64,000 nucleotides of DNA from Cyclobacteriaceae bacterium (lineage in GTDB: Bacteria; Bacteroidota; Bacteroidia; Cytophagales; Cyclobacteriaceae): positions 198,317 to 262,316 of the forward strand of contig JAEUTZ010000005.1 in the NCBI GenBank assembly GCA_016787725.1. The letters are read 5' to 3'. The notes beneath the pieces were generated by a model that was not told where the DNA came from, did not search any database, and saw only the letters and a list, made by a program, of their open reading frames with translations. Of this stretch, positions 9,801-18,238 are shown one piece after another; within the stretch, counting starts at the first letter, position 1; the number at the start of each line of letters is the position of its first letter. The translations under genes were made by a program, and so were the position numbers.

Positions 9801-10658
9801 AATCGGACTCAGGTAAGCATTCGCTACCCCCGTTTCAGCACGGGGAAGAATTTTAATCTGGCCTGAAACTTCGGTGGAGGTGGATACAAAGTTGACCCCG
9901 GCTTGAGTGAGCCGATCCTTGAGCAGGCGCTCATGAATTGGATTTTTATAGCTGTTTATCAGAGCGATGGCGACTGACTCACAATTATTTTTCTTTACAC
10001 TATTCAGGATTGAATTCATGCAATGATCTGAAAGAGGAACCCGGATGGATCCGGTTGAGTCAACTCGCTCGTCCACTTCAATTACCCATTCATATAACGG
10101 CTTCTCTTTTTTAACTTCAATTGCAAACAAGTCACTGCGTTGTTGCGTGCCTATCACAAGCAGATCCTTAAACCCTTTCGTAATCAACAACGCTGTGCGG
10201 GCACCCTTTCTTTCCAGCAAGGCATTGGTCCCCCGTGTAGATCCTAACTTCAAATCGATGGGGGGAAAAGATTCCAGCAGGCCTGTTTCCGTTAGGAGCC
10301 TTGTTGCAAACACCGGCACTTCCTCTTCCGAACTGACCTCAAAAGAAGTTCCTTCCGGTAAGTGAGTATCAAAGGGGGTGGTTAAATAAATCAGACTCTG
10401 CTTCAGATCCACTCTTTGGATTGTCGATAAAGAGTGGTTTGCATTTTTAAAAAGTATTTTGAAGCGTTGAAAAATGTCGCGCGAAACAGGCCATGTTATT
10501 TTAACGAGGATGCAAGTCGAAGTCAGTTGGTTTACTACCTCCCCCTTCAACACTCCATGGCTAAGTACCTTGAGCCGCTTCTTCCTGTTATCCGGTGTAT
10601 GGGCGATGCAATCGGTAAAAGTGCCACCAGTATCAACCCAGATCTTCCAGTGGGTCAT
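6882..10658 (-). CDS. ATP-dependent 5-oxoprolinase/hydantoinase, HyuA-HyuB fusion
   Basis: This 1258-residue protein joins a hydantoinase A/oxoprolinase half (WVDTGGTFTDC at residues 7-17; KLGSTRGTNALLERKG; ITFDMGGTSTDVSLF) to a hydantoinase B half from about residue 740 (FTAVAQEMGALLQRTSFS, HIPVHLGSMG). Length and order match the fused 5-oxoprolinase, which hydrolyses 5-oxoproline to glutamate with ATP and completes the gamma-glutamyl cycle. Related enzymes act on hydantoins or acetone, so the substrate is inferred. The C-terminal DRIEIRTPGGGGYG is typical. Its ATG overlaps the stop of the upstream lipoprotein gene as ATGA, implying coupled translation. Confidence 0.88.
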   Translation of the reverse strand: MTHWKIWVDTGGTFTDCIAHTPDNRKKRLKVLSHGVLKGEVVNQLTSTCILVKITWPVSRDIFQRFKILFKNANHSLSTIQRVDLKQSLIYLTTPFDTHLPEGTSFEVSSEEEVPVFATRLLTETGLLESFPPIDLKLGSTRGTNALLERKGARTALLITKGFKDLLVIGTQQRSDLFAIEVKKEKPLYEWVIEVDERVDSTGSIRVPLSDHCMNSILNSVKKNNCESVAIALINSYKNPIHERLLKDRLTQAGVNFVSTSTEVSGQIKILPRAETGVANAYLSPIIHHYLKGIQQKLSQAKMKIMTSAGGLVNAQKFYPKDSLLSGPAGGVVGAATAARLSGYRKIITFDMGGTSTDVSLFNNHFAYRYESKVGAARILSPSLAIETIAAGGGSICDFDGYKLIVGPHSAGASPGPACYGSGGPLTITDVNLLLGRTNAELFSIPLYPDQSERALDQVVEKLKKKSGKVPPRSELLESFIQIANEKMAEAIRKVSVQEGHDPGAYTLLSFGGAGGQHACALAELLGMRTILIPYDAGLLSAYGIGHARIEHFEEQLILQNLSQANSFLKSNFKTLHERGLAKLVADGFNPIEVKLDRCLVFVRFKGQESTIEINYKSTKQVLSEFKRKYKVIYGHWLENRAIEIESIRVILAVSGSIATKKNKINNKHKPRPSRLIKIFFNGWKRAGLFSWESLRPGAVISGPALLVSKNSTTLINAGWAFSLDQYNHGTLQQRKRIKSTLSKPVTEAALELYSNRFTAVAQEMGALLQRTSFSVNVKERLDFSCALMDAQGYLVVNAPHIPVHLGSMGVCVREVVKVLPMKVGDVVITNHPAFGGSHLPDVTLIKPVYFKRKRIGFIATRAHHAEIGGLKPGSMPADARFLDEEGVIIEPTYLVKRGKVQWDKVKSILMRGTYPTRLPEENLADLNGALAAVNLGERALRKLCQLHTAIRVTFYMKALRAYAASLLRTKIKPLQSKTYRALERLDDGSQLKVSIHVKSGGNLVIDFTGSSAEHVGNLNATRAIVQSVVLYVLRLWVNRPIAMNEGLMEPVKLVLPQGLLNPDFSKHRLPAVVGGNTEVSQRLTDTLLKALELVACSQGTMNNFLFGNNRFGFYETICGGTGAGPGFHGADAVHSHMTNTRITDPEILELRYPVQLVRFEIRKNSGGAGKWKGGDGVIREVLFKEAMEVNVLTQHRVEAPYGLARGMAGKTGQQQLITVQGKVVPLGGMDNIQVQPGDRIEIRTPGGGGYGQQKTPE

Positions 10659-11125
10659 TTGATCGAGCTAACGATTTGCTTTTTGGTCATCCGTATTCCC
10701 ACAGCTTTTAAAAATTCGGTAGAACCATCCGGGTGCTCGCGCACGAAAGGTTTAGTATATACCAACGAGTCCGGCCCCATCCTTTGAACATTGTCTGAGC
10801 CTGCTGCTGCTTGATACGCTTCCAGAATCTGTTTTTCGATTGTCCGTAACATTGAATTGTTCGCCTGCAGGCTGATGATCTCCACCTGATAAACCCGGGA
10901 AATTGAATCCAGAAATTGTGTCTTGCTGAGTGTTTTATCTCGTTTTTCAACCAGGGATGCAACTTGCCGGCCATATTGAAACGCGGCCTCCATAATTTGT
11001 GCTTCAGTTACCTTCTTGATTTCATTTTGCTCCATGTTCTCTTTCATCCGTTTCCGTTGGTCATCGGTTAACGAGCCGGTACAAGACATCCATAGAAAGG
11101 GTAAGATCAGCAGCAGGTGTTTCAT
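10655..11125 (-). CDS. Small lipoprotein, possibly Tll0287-like without haem motif
   Basis: The 156-residue product has a signal peptide with a lipobox (LWMSC, Cys15), so it is probably membrane-anchored on the outside. The rest is charged and helical. The C-terminal block (LVYTKPFVREHPDGSTEFLK, then AVGIRMTKKQIVSSIK) faintly recalls the end of DUF3365/Tll0287-like sensor proteins, but there is no CxxCH haem site, so this is weak. It is cotranscribed with the oxoprolinase, overlapping it by 4 nt. No function can be given. Confidence 0.6.
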   Translation of the reverse strand: MKHLLLILPFLWMSCTGSLTDDQRKRMKENMEQNEIKKVTEAQIMEAAFQYGRQVASLVEKRDKTLSKTQFLDSISRVYQVEIISLQANNSMLRTIEKQILEAYQAAAGSDNVQRMGPDSLVYTKPFVREHPDGSTEFLKAVGIRMTKKQIVSSIK

Positions 11126-11220
11126 AGATTACTGTTTGTAAGGCTTAAAATTAAAAACTCCGGTGGAATCCTTCTGCTCCGACTACCCGGGCAAGATCCT
11201 CTTAAAGCCTCTGATTTTAT

Positions 11221-11228
11221 TAACTTTG
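11221..11228 (+). promoter_or_regulatory. -7 promoter box of prfA
   Basis: TAACTTTG fits TAnnTTTG and lies 16 nt before the prfA ATG. I see no convincing TTG at the expected -33 distance. Confidence 0.45.
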
Positions 11229-11244
11229 CAGCCTTCTTTCAGTT

Positions 11245-12312
11245 ATGCTCGAAAAATTACAGGAAATAAAGGATCGGTTTGAAGAGGTGGGGCAGCTATT
11301 GGTGCAACCGGATACCGTTACCGACCGCAAAAAATTCAGTCAGCTCAGCAAAGAATACAAAGACCTGGAAAAAGTGGTGGTGAAATACAACCAGTATCAG
11401 GCTGCTCTAGAGGGCATTAAACACGCCAAGGAACTGCTTCAAAAGGAGAAGGATGCAGAGCTCAGGGAGCTGGCAAAGATGGAACTGGATGAATTGCAGC
11501 CTAGGAGCGAGGCGCTTGAAAATGACATCAAAGAGCTGTTGATGCCAAAAGACCCAAATGATTATAAAAATGCGATTCTCGAAATCCGGGCCGGAACCGG
11601 AGGGGATGAAGCCGCCATTTTTGCAGGCGATTTATGGCGCATGTACCAGCGGTTTTGCGAACGCAGGGGGTTCAAGTTTCAAGTGATGGACGTAACCGAA
11701 GGAACAGCCGGTGGCTACAAAGAGGTTATTACGGAAGTGGCGGGCGAAGGTGCTTACGGAATACTCAAATACGAATCCGGAGTTCACCGCGTACAGCGCG
11801 TGCCTGATACCGAAACCCAGGGCCGCGTACACACTTCAGCGGCTTCCGTGGTAGTGCTGCCCGAAGCTGAGGAAGTAGACGTGGAACTGAATCCGGCTGA
11901 TCTCGAATTTCAAACCGCCCGCTCCAGCGGAGCCGGAGGTCAGAATGTAAATAAGGTTGAAACCAAAGTCCAGTTAACACACAAACCCACCGGCATTGTA
12001 ATTACCTGCCAGGTAGAGCGTTCGCAACATGGCAACCGCGAAAGAGCTTTACAAATGCTGCGCACCAAGCTTTATGAAATGGAAGTGGAGAAGCAACAAG
12101 CGCAGATTGGCGCTTCACGCAGAAGCCAGGTGCGCAGTGGCGATCGATCCGAAAAAATCAGGACATACAATTATCCACAAAGCCGGGTAACCGATCACCG
12201 CATCGGGTATACGCAGCATAATCTTCCATCGGTAATGAACGGGGAAGTCGATGAATTTATCAACCAGTTAAAGATTGCTGAAACGGCTGAAAAGATGGCC
12301 GAGGGGAAATAA
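11245..12312 (+). CDS. prfA: Peptide chain release factor 1
   Basis: This 355-residue cytosolic factor recognises UAA and UAG in the ribosomal A site and releases the finished protein. The GGQ motif that triggers hydrolysis is at residues 231-233 ([17 protein letters not shown]). [19 protein letters not shown] contains the PxT stop-codon reading motif as PDT, which marks RF1 and not RF2. Length equals the usual RF1. It faces nadC tail to tail with a single nucleotide between the stop codons and no terminator hairpin. Divergent upstream is the lipoprotein/oxoprolinase pair. Confidence 0.95.
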   Translation: MLEKLQEIKDRFEEVGQLLVQPDTVTDRKKFSQLSKEYKDLEKVVVKYNQYQAALEGIKHAKELLQKEKDAELRELAKMELDELQPRSEALENDIKELLMPKDPNDYKNAILEIRAGTGGDEAAIFAGDLWRMYQRFCERRGFKFQVMDVTEGTAGGYKEVITEVAGEGAYGILKYESGVHRVQRVPDTETQGRVHTSAASVVVLPEAEEVDVELNPADLEFQTARSSGAGGQNVNKVETKVQLTHKPTGIVITCQVERSQHGNRERALQMLRTKLYEMEVEKQQAQIGASRRSQVRSGDRSEKIRTYNYPQSRVTDHRIGYTQHNLPSVMNGEVDEFINQLKIAETAEKMAEGK

Positions 12313-12313
12313 C

Positions 12314-13180
12314 TCAGCGATCGGCTATTACCTTCAAACTCAAATCCAGACTCTTTACGGAATGCGTCAAGGCGCCCACCGAAATGTAATCGACTCCGCA
12401 CTCAGCCACCTGCCGTAGGGTGCTCTCTGTAATGCCACCGCTTGCCTCTGTTTTTAAGGCGCCCCCGATCATGGCCACCGCTTGTCTCATATCAACCAGG
12501 CTCATGTTGTCGAGCATGATGATATCAATTCCTCCTACCTGCAAAACCTCTTCCACCTCTTTTAGGGTGCGGGTCTCTATTTCAATCTTCAGATTCTTTT
12601 TTTTCGCATGTAAATAAGACTTCACATTTTCAATGGCGGCACGAATGCCTCCGGCAAGGTCAATGTGATTGTCTTTGAGCATGACCATATCATACAAAGC
12701 AAACCGATGGTTTCTCCCGCCTCCGATGGCAACGGCCCATTTCTCAGCGAGGCGAAAATTGGGGGTTGTTTTACGCGTGTCCATGAGTTGTGCCTGCGTG
12801 CCTTCAATCAGGTTGCAAAGCCGGTTTGTGTACGTAGCGATGCCGCTCATGCGCTGCATGCAATTGAGCACCAACCGTTCAGCCATTAACAGCGACTGGG
12901 CCTTGCCGGTTACGGTAAATGCAGTCTCGCCTTTTTTAATTGGGTCACCGTCTCTCTTGGTTATGATCATCGAGAGCGCAGGATCAACCTGGTGAAAGAT
13001 GTCACCCGCCAGTTCTATTCCGGCCAGAATTCCTTCGTCTTTTATAATCAAGCGAGCAGAGCCCATCGTAGATGAATCTACTGCCCCCAGTGAAGAATGA
13101 TCGCCCTCTCCGATGTCTTCGGCTAATGCCTGTTGAATAAAGTGATGTATTGCCTGATCGGTAAGGTACGATGGACGCAT
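12314..13180 (-). CDS. nadC: Nicotinate-nucleotide pyrophosphorylase (carboxylating)
   Basis: Quinolinate phosphoribosyltransferase of 288 residues. It converts quinolinate and PRPP to nicotinate mononucleotide in de novo NAD synthesis. Signatures include LNCMQRMSGIATYTNRL, MDTRKTTPNFRLAEKWAV, GGGRNHRFALYDMVMLKDNH and the C-terminal EASGGITESTLRQVAECGVD with a VDYISVGALTHSV end. Its ATG overlaps the stop of the upstream DUF4783 gene by one base (TAATG), so the two are translationally coupled. The nadA and nadB partners are not in this window. Confidence 0.95.
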   Translation of the reverse strand: MRPSYLTDQAIHHFIQQALAEDIGEGDHSSLGAVDSSTMGSARLIIKDEGILAGIELAGDIFHQVDPALSMIITKRDGDPIKKGETAFTVTGKAQSLLMAERLVLNCMQRMSGIATYTNRLCNLIEGTQAQLMDTRKTTPNFRLAEKWAVAIGGGRNHRFALYDMVMLKDNHIDLAGGIRAAIENVKSYLHAKKKNLKIEIETRTLKEVEEVLQVGGIDIIMLDNMSLVDMRQAVAMIGGALKTEASGGITESTLRQVAECGVDYISVGALTHSVKSLDLSLKVIADR

Positions 13181-13572
13181 TACTCCTTCACAAAACTGAT
13201 TTCGTGAATGAGGTAAACCGAACCGGATTGCTTGACCCGGATGAGCACGTTAAACTGATCGTTGCTGCTTTTGTAATTCCCGATTGCATACTGCAGTCCG
13301 CTCTTGGATGAACCGGTATGCTCGATGGTAAAATCACTCACCGGATATTTTTTAAAAAAATCGCGCAGCACAAATTCACCCTGTGCTTTGCTGTAGGTGT
13401 TAATCTCTCCCTCCAGGTTAATATCCACCGATTGATTCAGGTGTTTAACCATTTCTTTAGCACTTCCGGTTTTTAAAGCATCCTTGATCGGAGAAAATAT
13501 TTCAGCCTGAGCCCAAACGAGCTGTGTGCTCAATGCCAAAAACAACGTAAAAACCCACTTTCTGCTCTCCAT
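13180..13572 (-). CDS. DUF4783 domain exported protein
   Basis: This 130-residue protein has a cleavable signal peptide (ending LVWAQ). The mature part (IFSPIKDALKTGSAKEMVKHL, FVLRDFFKKYPVSDFTIEH, VYLIHEISFVKE) fits the DUF4783 family, an NTF2/SnoaL-like fold as I recall it. The function is unknown. It is upstream of and overlaps nadC by one base, an arrangement I recall from other Bacteroidota. A periplasmic protein coupled to an NAD-synthesis enzyme has no obvious metabolic logic, so the link may only be shared expression. Confidence 0.75.
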   Translation of the reverse strand: MESRKWVFTLFLALSTQLVWAQAEIFSPIKDALKTGSAKEMVKHLNQSVDINLEGEINTYSKAQGEFVLRDFFKKYPVSDFTIEHTGSSKSGLQYAIGNYKSSNDQFNVLIRVKQSGSVYLIHEISFVKE

Positions 13573-13712
13573 AGCGGTAAGGAATAGGCCAAAATTATGC
13601 CATTAATACGGGAACCAAAAATATGTAAATCACTATTCGAACCTAACATCCGTTTTTGTTGCATCGCTGGTGACAAGCTCAAATCGTAGGCGTAAAAACG
13701 GGAATTCAACTC

Positions 13713-13720
13713 TATATTTG
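13713..13720 (+). promoter_or_regulatory. -7 promoter box of gpmI
   Basis: TATATTTG fits TAnnTTTG and ends 15 nt before the gpmI ATG. There is no clear TTG at the -33 distance. Confidence 0.45.
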
Positions 13721-13735
13721 ACTTCTCAATTCTAA

Positions 13736-15268
13736 ATGATGGACAAGAAAGTATTATTGATGATTCTGGATGGCTGGGGTATTGCCAAGAACAAAAAGGT
13801 ATCGGCCATTGACCAGGCACAAACTCCTTATATCAATTCTCTTTATAAAAAGTACCCACATTCCAAATTGGAAGCATCCGGGCTGGCCGTTGGATTACCT
13901 GCCGGTCAAATGGGCAATTCGGAAGTAGGCCACATGAACATTGGGGCGGGCCGTGTTGTATACCAGGATTTGGTCCGTGTTAATAAAGCGGTTGAAGAAA
14001 AAGAGCTGGATCACAACCCGGTTTTGCTGGAGGCTCTTGAATACGCCAAAAAAAATAACAAAGCATTTCATTTGATCGGGCTCTTATCCGATGGTGGCGT
14101 GCATTCGCACATCGATCACCTAAAAGGACTTTGTACCATTGCACACCATCATGGGCTGAAACAGGTATTTATTCATGCCTTTATGGATGGACGCGATACG
14201 GATCCGAAAGGTGGCGTTGGCTATCTGAAAGACTTGAAGAATCATCTGGGTAAAACTGTAGGTCAGGTCGCTACCGTGGTAGGGCGGTATTTTGCCATGG
14301 ATCGCGACAAACGCTGGGAGCGCGTAAAGTTGGCCTACGATGTTATGATTCATGGCACAGGCGAAAAGACAACCGATGTAATCAAGTCCGTTGAAAAATC
14401 GTATGATGCCGGGGTAACCGATGAGTTCATTAAACCCATTGTGGTCACTGATGCGGAAGGAAATCCGCTAACGAAAATCCAACCGGGAGACGTGGTACTC
14501 TGCTTTAACTTTCGTACCGATCGCGGACGGGAAATTACCATGGCGCTTACCCAGCAGGATTTCCATGAGCAAAATATGTACAAGCTCGACCTGCATTATG
14601 TAACCCTTACCAACTATGATGACACTTTTCAAAAAGTGCGGGTGATTTTTGACAAAGACAACCTGGAAAACACCCTGGGAGAAATTGTTTCAAAAGCCGG
14701 TAGGAAACAAATCCGGATTGCTGAAACAGAAAAATATCCGCACGTTACCTTTTTCTTTTCAGGAGGAAGGGAAGAAGTGTTTCCGGGTGAATCCCGGATT
14801 CTTTGTCCCTCGCCCAAAGTAGCTACGTATGACCTGCAACCGGAGATGAGTGCGCACGACATTCGCGACAAAATTATTCCTGAGCTTGAAAAAAAATCAG
14901 CAGACTTTATTTGCCTGAACTTTGCCAACCCCGATATGGTTGGCCATACCGGTGTATTTGAAGCGGCAGTGAAAGCCTGCGAAACGGTTGATCAATGCAA
15001 TGAAGCGGTTACCGAAGCCGCTCGTAAAAATGGATACTCAATTATCATCATTGCCGACCATGGCAATGCCGATATGATGATTAATGACGATGGTACACCC
15101 AACACGGCCCATACCACTAATCTGGTTCCCTGCATTCTGGTGGATGATCAGTACAAAGGCTCCGTCAAAGACGGGAAGCTGGGTGATCTGGCCCCTACTA
15201 TTCTTACTTTAATGGGAATTTCCATTCCAAAAGAAATGACCGGTACCGTGTTGATAGACAAAGGATGA
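13736..15268 (+). CDS. gpmI: 2,3-bisphosphoglycerate-independent phosphoglycerate mutase
   Basis: This 510-residue Mn-dependent enzyme interconverts 3- and 2-phosphoglycerate in glycolysis and gluconeogenesis. The N-terminal LMILDGWGI gives a metal ligand at Asp12, and MGNSEVGHMNIGAG places the phosphoserine nucleophile at Ser62. The transferase insert includes FIHAFMDGRDTDPKGG and RYFAMDRDKRWER. The C-terminal ADHGNADMM with NTAHTTNLVP provides the remaining metal ligands. Length is standard. The stop overlaps the start of the following lipoprotein gene (ATGA). Confidence 0.96.
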   Translation: MMDKKVLLMILDGWGIAKNKKVSAIDQAQTPYINSLYKKYPHSKLEASGLAVGLPAGQMGNSEVGHMNIGAGRVVYQDLVRVNKAVEEKELDHNPVLLEALEYAKKNNKAFHLIGLLSDGGVHSHIDHLKGLCTIAHHHGLKQVFIHAFMDGRDTDPKGGVGYLKDLKNHLGKTVGQVATVVGRYFAMDRDKRWERVKLAYDVMIHGTGEKTTDVIKSVEKSYDAGVTDEFIKPIVVTDAEGNPLTKIQPGDVVLCFNFRTDRGREITMALTQQDFHEQNMYKLDLHYVTLTNYDDTFQKVRVIFDKDNLENTLGEIVSKAGRKQIRIAETEKYPHVTFFFSGGREEVFPGESRILCPSPKVATYDLQPEMSAHDIRDKIIPELEKKSADFICLNFANPDMVGHTGVFEAAVKACETVDQCNEAVTEAARKNGYSIIIIADHGNADMMINDDGTPNTAHTTNLVPCILVDDQYKGSVKDGKLGDLAPTILTLMGISIPKEMTGTVLIDKG

Positions 15269-15849
15269 TTCGAGCACTATTTCTCTTTATCCTGGGATTC
15301 ACTTTGTTTACTTCGTGCAATCAATCCAATTTGAAGTATGAGAAATTGTACTTTGACTTCGATAGTCTGATCACCGCGCAGGAAGGGGCTGTAGTGAAAA
15401 ACAAATTAAGGCTTTCAAAAGTGGTGTTGCTTGATGGAAAGCAAGATCAATCTGCATCCCCTGTGGACAGTGCCGGAATCGCGCAGGAGTTGGATGTTTT
15501 TCGGCAACTCGACCTGATTAATAAACCCCTTTATCGAAATGCCTACCAGGTTTCCGATGGGGTAGAGGACTCGCATAGTAATCTCACCCTCCGTAAATAC
15601 ACAACAACCCGTCAGTCTCCGATACCGTGGGTAAATTTTTATTACCAAGGTAATTTCCATGATCTTAAAAAAATTGAATCGTTATACCGCGAAAACAATA
15701 CGCTTTATTCAACCGAGCGCAGGCTTCTGCTTGAGTTTGACTCGAGTTCGGGGAAATTGTTGTTAAGTCGCTACCAGCTTGTCGGCTTTCAGAAAATGAT
15801 TCTGAATGATACCGTTTATTTTTCGGTTGAAGGAGTGCTCGGACGCTAA
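15265..15849 (+). CDS. Hypothetical lipoprotein downstream of gpmI
   Basis: The 194-residue product has a signal peptide with lipobox FTSC (Cys18). The mature region is mostly polar, with two aromatic-rich strands (PWVNFYYQGNF, LYSTERRLLLEF) suggesting a beta-rich fold. I do not recognise a family. It overlaps gpmI by 4 nt, so expression is coupled to a glycolytic gene although the product should be extracytoplasmic. The same pattern, a housekeeping gene coupled to a small exported protein, is seen at nadC/DUF4783. Confidence 0.65.
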   Translation: MIRALFLFILGFTLFTSCNQSNLKYEKLYFDFDSLITAQEGAVVKNKLRLSKVVLLDGKQDQSASPVDSAGIAQELDVFRQLDLINKPLYRNAYQVSDGVEDSHSNLTLRKYTTTRQSPIPWVNFYYQGNFHDLKKIESLYRENNTLYSTERRLLLEFDSSSGKLLLSRYQLVGFQKMILNDTVYFSVEGVLGR

Positions 15850-15875
15850 AGCTTAGATTGTTTATCAAATAGATT

Positions 15876-17663
15876 ATGGCCAAAAGATCCCGTCAGGAGG
15901 AAGGAGAAAAGCGACCGTTGAATAAATCGGGTATACAGAAACTTCTTGGCATTTTTCGGTTTGTCTGGCCGTACAAAGGGTGGTTTATTTTAGGGTTAAT
16001 TGCCCTTGGATTATCCAGCATCATCTTGTTGGCCTTTCCGTATTTCTCCGGCAAGTTGTTGGATGTAGCCCAGGGAAAAAAAGACTTCCTGCTCACCACC
16101 ATCAATCAAATCGCGTTGGTGTTAATTGGCATTTTGCTGATCCAAAGTGTTTTTTCCTTTCTTCGGGTTTATGCTTTCACATTGGTGAGTGAGCGAGCAT
16201 TGGCGGACTTAAGGCGGCATATCTATACAAAAATCATTTGGTTACCACTTTCATTTTATGACAGCAGAAGGGTGGGTGAATTGATTAGTAGAATCACGTC
16301 CGATGTCAGCACCCTTCAGGACACTTTCACCTTTACCCTGGCCGAATTGTTGCGCCAGATACTCGTTTTAGCGATTGGAATACCGGTCATTTTCATTCTG
16401 TATCCGAAGCTGACTATTTTCATGTTACTCACCTTTCCAATTTTGGTTTTAGCCGCCCTGTTCTTCGGGAAATTCATTCGAAAATTATCCAAGAAAACCC
16501 AAGACCAACTGGCTAATTCCAATGTTATTGTGGAAGAAACGCTGCAGTCCGTAGCGGTGGTGAAATCCTTTACCAACGAGTTGTTTGAAGTGGCCCGCTA
16601 TAAAAAGTCATTGGATGAAGTGGTTCGAACGGCCATCCACGCATCCCGGTACCGGGGATTGTTTATCTCATTTACCATTGTAGCCCTATTTGGTGGAATT
16701 GTTGCCGTGAGTTGGTATGGTGCGCGTCTGGTTCAAACCGGAGAGGCGGACGTAGGGGAGTTGTTCTCTTTTGTTTTATACACGGCCTTTATTGGCGGAT
16801 CCATTGCCGGTCTGGGTGATATCTACAGCCAGTTACAAAGATCCGTTGGGGCCTCGGAAAGAATTCTTGAAATCCTCGATCAGCCGGATGAACATTCCAT
16901 CTCCAATTTTGAAACCAAGCTGAAAGGTGAAATAGAATTTGATTCTGTTTCGTTTTCCTATCCCACCCGAAGTGATGTGGAGGTGTTGAAAAACATTAGT
17001 TTTAAAATTAAGCCGGGCGAAAAAGTCGCCTTGGTGGGACCAAGCGGTTCCGGAAAATCCACTATCATTAGTTTATTAATGCGCTTCTATCCGGTGCAGT
17101 CAGGTCACATTCTCGTAGATCACCGGGATAGCACCCACTATACCTTATCGGACTACCGTCATAACATAGGCATTGTTCCGCAGGAAGTAATTCTGTTTGG
17201 GGGTACGATCCGGGAAAATATTGCCTATGGAAAATCGGGTGCCACCGAACAGGAAATTACCTCGGCCGCCAGAAAGGCAAACGCCTGGGAATTCATAGAC
17301 AGTTTTCCTGACAAATTGGATACAGTTGTTGGTGACCGGGGTGTGAAACTTTCAGGGGGGCAACGGCAACGCATCGCCATTGCTCGGGCCATTCTAAAAG
17401 ATCCATCGATCTTGGTACTTGATGAAGCGACCAGTTCGTTAGATGCCCATTCTGAAAAGCTGGTTCAGGAAGCCCTGGAAAAGCTTATGGAAAATAGAAC
17501 AACCATTGTCATTGCTCATCGGCTCAGTACAATTCGAAAGGTGAACCGGATTTTAGTTATCAAAGAAGGTCAAATTGCCGAGTCGGGTTCGCATAGCCAG
17601 CTCAGCGCCCGCGATAATGGGATTTATAGTAACTTGCTGAAATTACAAGTGGAAGTAAAATGA
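15876..17663 (+). CDS. ABC transporter, fused permease and ATPase (exporter type)
   Basis: This 595-residue half-transporter has an N-terminal membrane domain (about residues 35-320) with the first helices at LGIFRFVWPYKGWFILGLIA and QIALVLIGILLIQSVFSFL. The ATPase domain follows, with Walker A GPSGSGKST at residues 388-396, signature LSGGQRQRIAIARA, Walker B ILVLDEATSSLD and switch histidine in IVIAHRLSTIRK. It resembles MsbA/BmrA-type exporters and probably works as a homodimer; the substrate (lipid, peptide or drug) is unknown. The next gene, a Fur-family regulator, overlaps by 4 nt (ATGA). That raises the possibility of a metal-linked role, by context only. Confidence 0.9.
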   Translation: MAKRSRQEEGEKRPLNKSGIQKLLGIFRFVWPYKGWFILGLIALGLSSIILLAFPYFSGKLLDVAQGKKDFLLTTINQIALVLIGILLIQSVFSFLRVYAFTLVSERALADLRRHIYTKIIWLPLSFYDSRRVGELISRITSDVSTLQDTFTFTLAELLRQILVLAIGIPVIFILYPKLTIFMLLTFPILVLAALFFGKFIRKLSKKTQDQLANSNVIVEETLQSVAVVKSFTNELFEVARYKKSLDEVVRTAIHASRYRGLFISFTIVALFGGIVAVSWYGARLVQTGEADVGELFSFVLYTAFIGGSIAGLGDIYSQLQRSVGASERILEILDQPDEHSISNFETKLKGEIEFDSVSFSYPTRSDVEVLKNISFKIKPGEKVALVGPSGSGKSTIISLLMRFYPVQSGHILVDHRDSTHYTLSDYRHNIGIVPQEVILFGGTIRENIAYGKSGATEQEITSAARKANAWEFIDSFPDKLDTVVGDRGVKLSGGQRQRIAIARAILKDPSILVLDEATSSLDAHSEKLVQEALEKLMENRTTIVIAHRLSTIRKVNRILVIKEGQIAESGSHSQLSARDNGIYSNLLKLQVEVK

Positions 17664-18076
17664 AGACGGAAGTCCACATACTCAAAGACCATCACCTGCG
17701 AACCACAACCAGCCGCTCGGCCATATTAAACCTCTTTATTAAAAACCCCTTTGCGCTCTCCTATTCCGACATAGAACGCGAAATCGCTGAGTCGTATGAC
17801 CGAGTAACTGTATACCGTACCCTTAAGACCTTTTTGGACAAAGGTGTTATCCATAAAGTTCTCGATGACGAAGGGGGGCTGAAATATGCCCTTTGCAGTG
17901 AGCCCTGTTCAACGCGCGAACATCATCATGAACATGTTCATTTTAAATGTCAAAAGTGCGGCCAAACTAATTGTCTGGATACCGTTACAATACCCGATGT
18001 GCAATTGCCGGGTGGGTATAGGATTAAGGAAATGAATCTATTAATTCAAGGAATTTGCGATAAATGCCGACAATAG
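17660..18076 (+). CDS. Fur-family metal-responsive transcriptional regulator
   Basis: This 138-residue repressor has the Fur winged helix (recognition helix DRVTVYRTLKTFL at about residues 47-59). Two CxxC pairs (Cys97/100 and Cys133/136) form the structural zinc site. A histidine-rich stretch, EHHHEHVHFKC (residues 87-97), supplies sensor ligands. The form looks more like Zur/Fur than PerR, but the metal cannot be fixed from sequence. The gene overlaps the ABC exporter by 4 nt. TerC lies downstream, feoAB 7 kb away, and two receptor-type genes with matching palindromes 10-13 kb away are possible targets. Confidence 0.88.
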   Translation: MKTEVHILKDHHLRTTTSRSAILNLFIKNPFALSYSDIEREIAESYDRVTVYRTLKTFLDKGVIHKVLDDEGGLKYALCSEPCSTREHHHEHVHFKCQKCGQTNCLDTVTIPDVQLPGGYRIKEMNLLIQGICDKCRQ

Positions 18077-18131
18077 CCCTGCTGGCAGGTTCCTTTTTCT
18101 ACGAATGCAGGATAAACCGGCTGGTAAGTTT

Positions 18132-18158
18132 TTGTAATTGAATTAATTTGTAGCTTTG
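18132..18158 (+). promoter_or_regulatory. Promoter in front of terC leader
   Basis: TTG at 18132-18134 and TAGCTTTG at 18151-18158 are separated by 16 nt, slightly shorter than usual. A start of transcription near 18163-18166 would place the hairpin described next at the very 5' end of the RNA. Confidence 0.5.
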
Positions 18159-18169
18159 GCTTTAATTGA

Positions 18170-18214
18170 GAGGTGATTACCAGCCCCCTGGTGGCCGATA
18201 ATCACCTCTTTTTT
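18170..18214 (+). terminator. Terminator-like hairpin in terC leader (attenuator candidate)
   Basis: GAGGTGATTA (18170-18179) pairs perfectly with TAATCACCTC (18199-18208). Directly inside, CCAG (18180-18183) pairs with CTGG (18188-18191) around a CCCC loop. The 5' strand is thus a continuous 14-nt helix side, while the 3' side carries a 7-nt bulge (18192-18198). Six T residues follow (18209-18214). It sits about 5 nt after the predicted transcription start and 24 nt before the terC ATG. It could be an attenuator, a short RNA, or simply the terminator of the upstream operon. It is too short for a full yybP-ykoY manganese riboswitch. Confidence 0.7.
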
Positions 18215-18238
18215 GCCCCAAAAATCTATTTTTAGAGA

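Noticed and set aside
18150..18238. yybP-ykoY manganese riboswitch before terC
   Set aside because: The leader of about 75 nt is too short and lacks the two-helix core of that class; only a single bulged hairpin is present.
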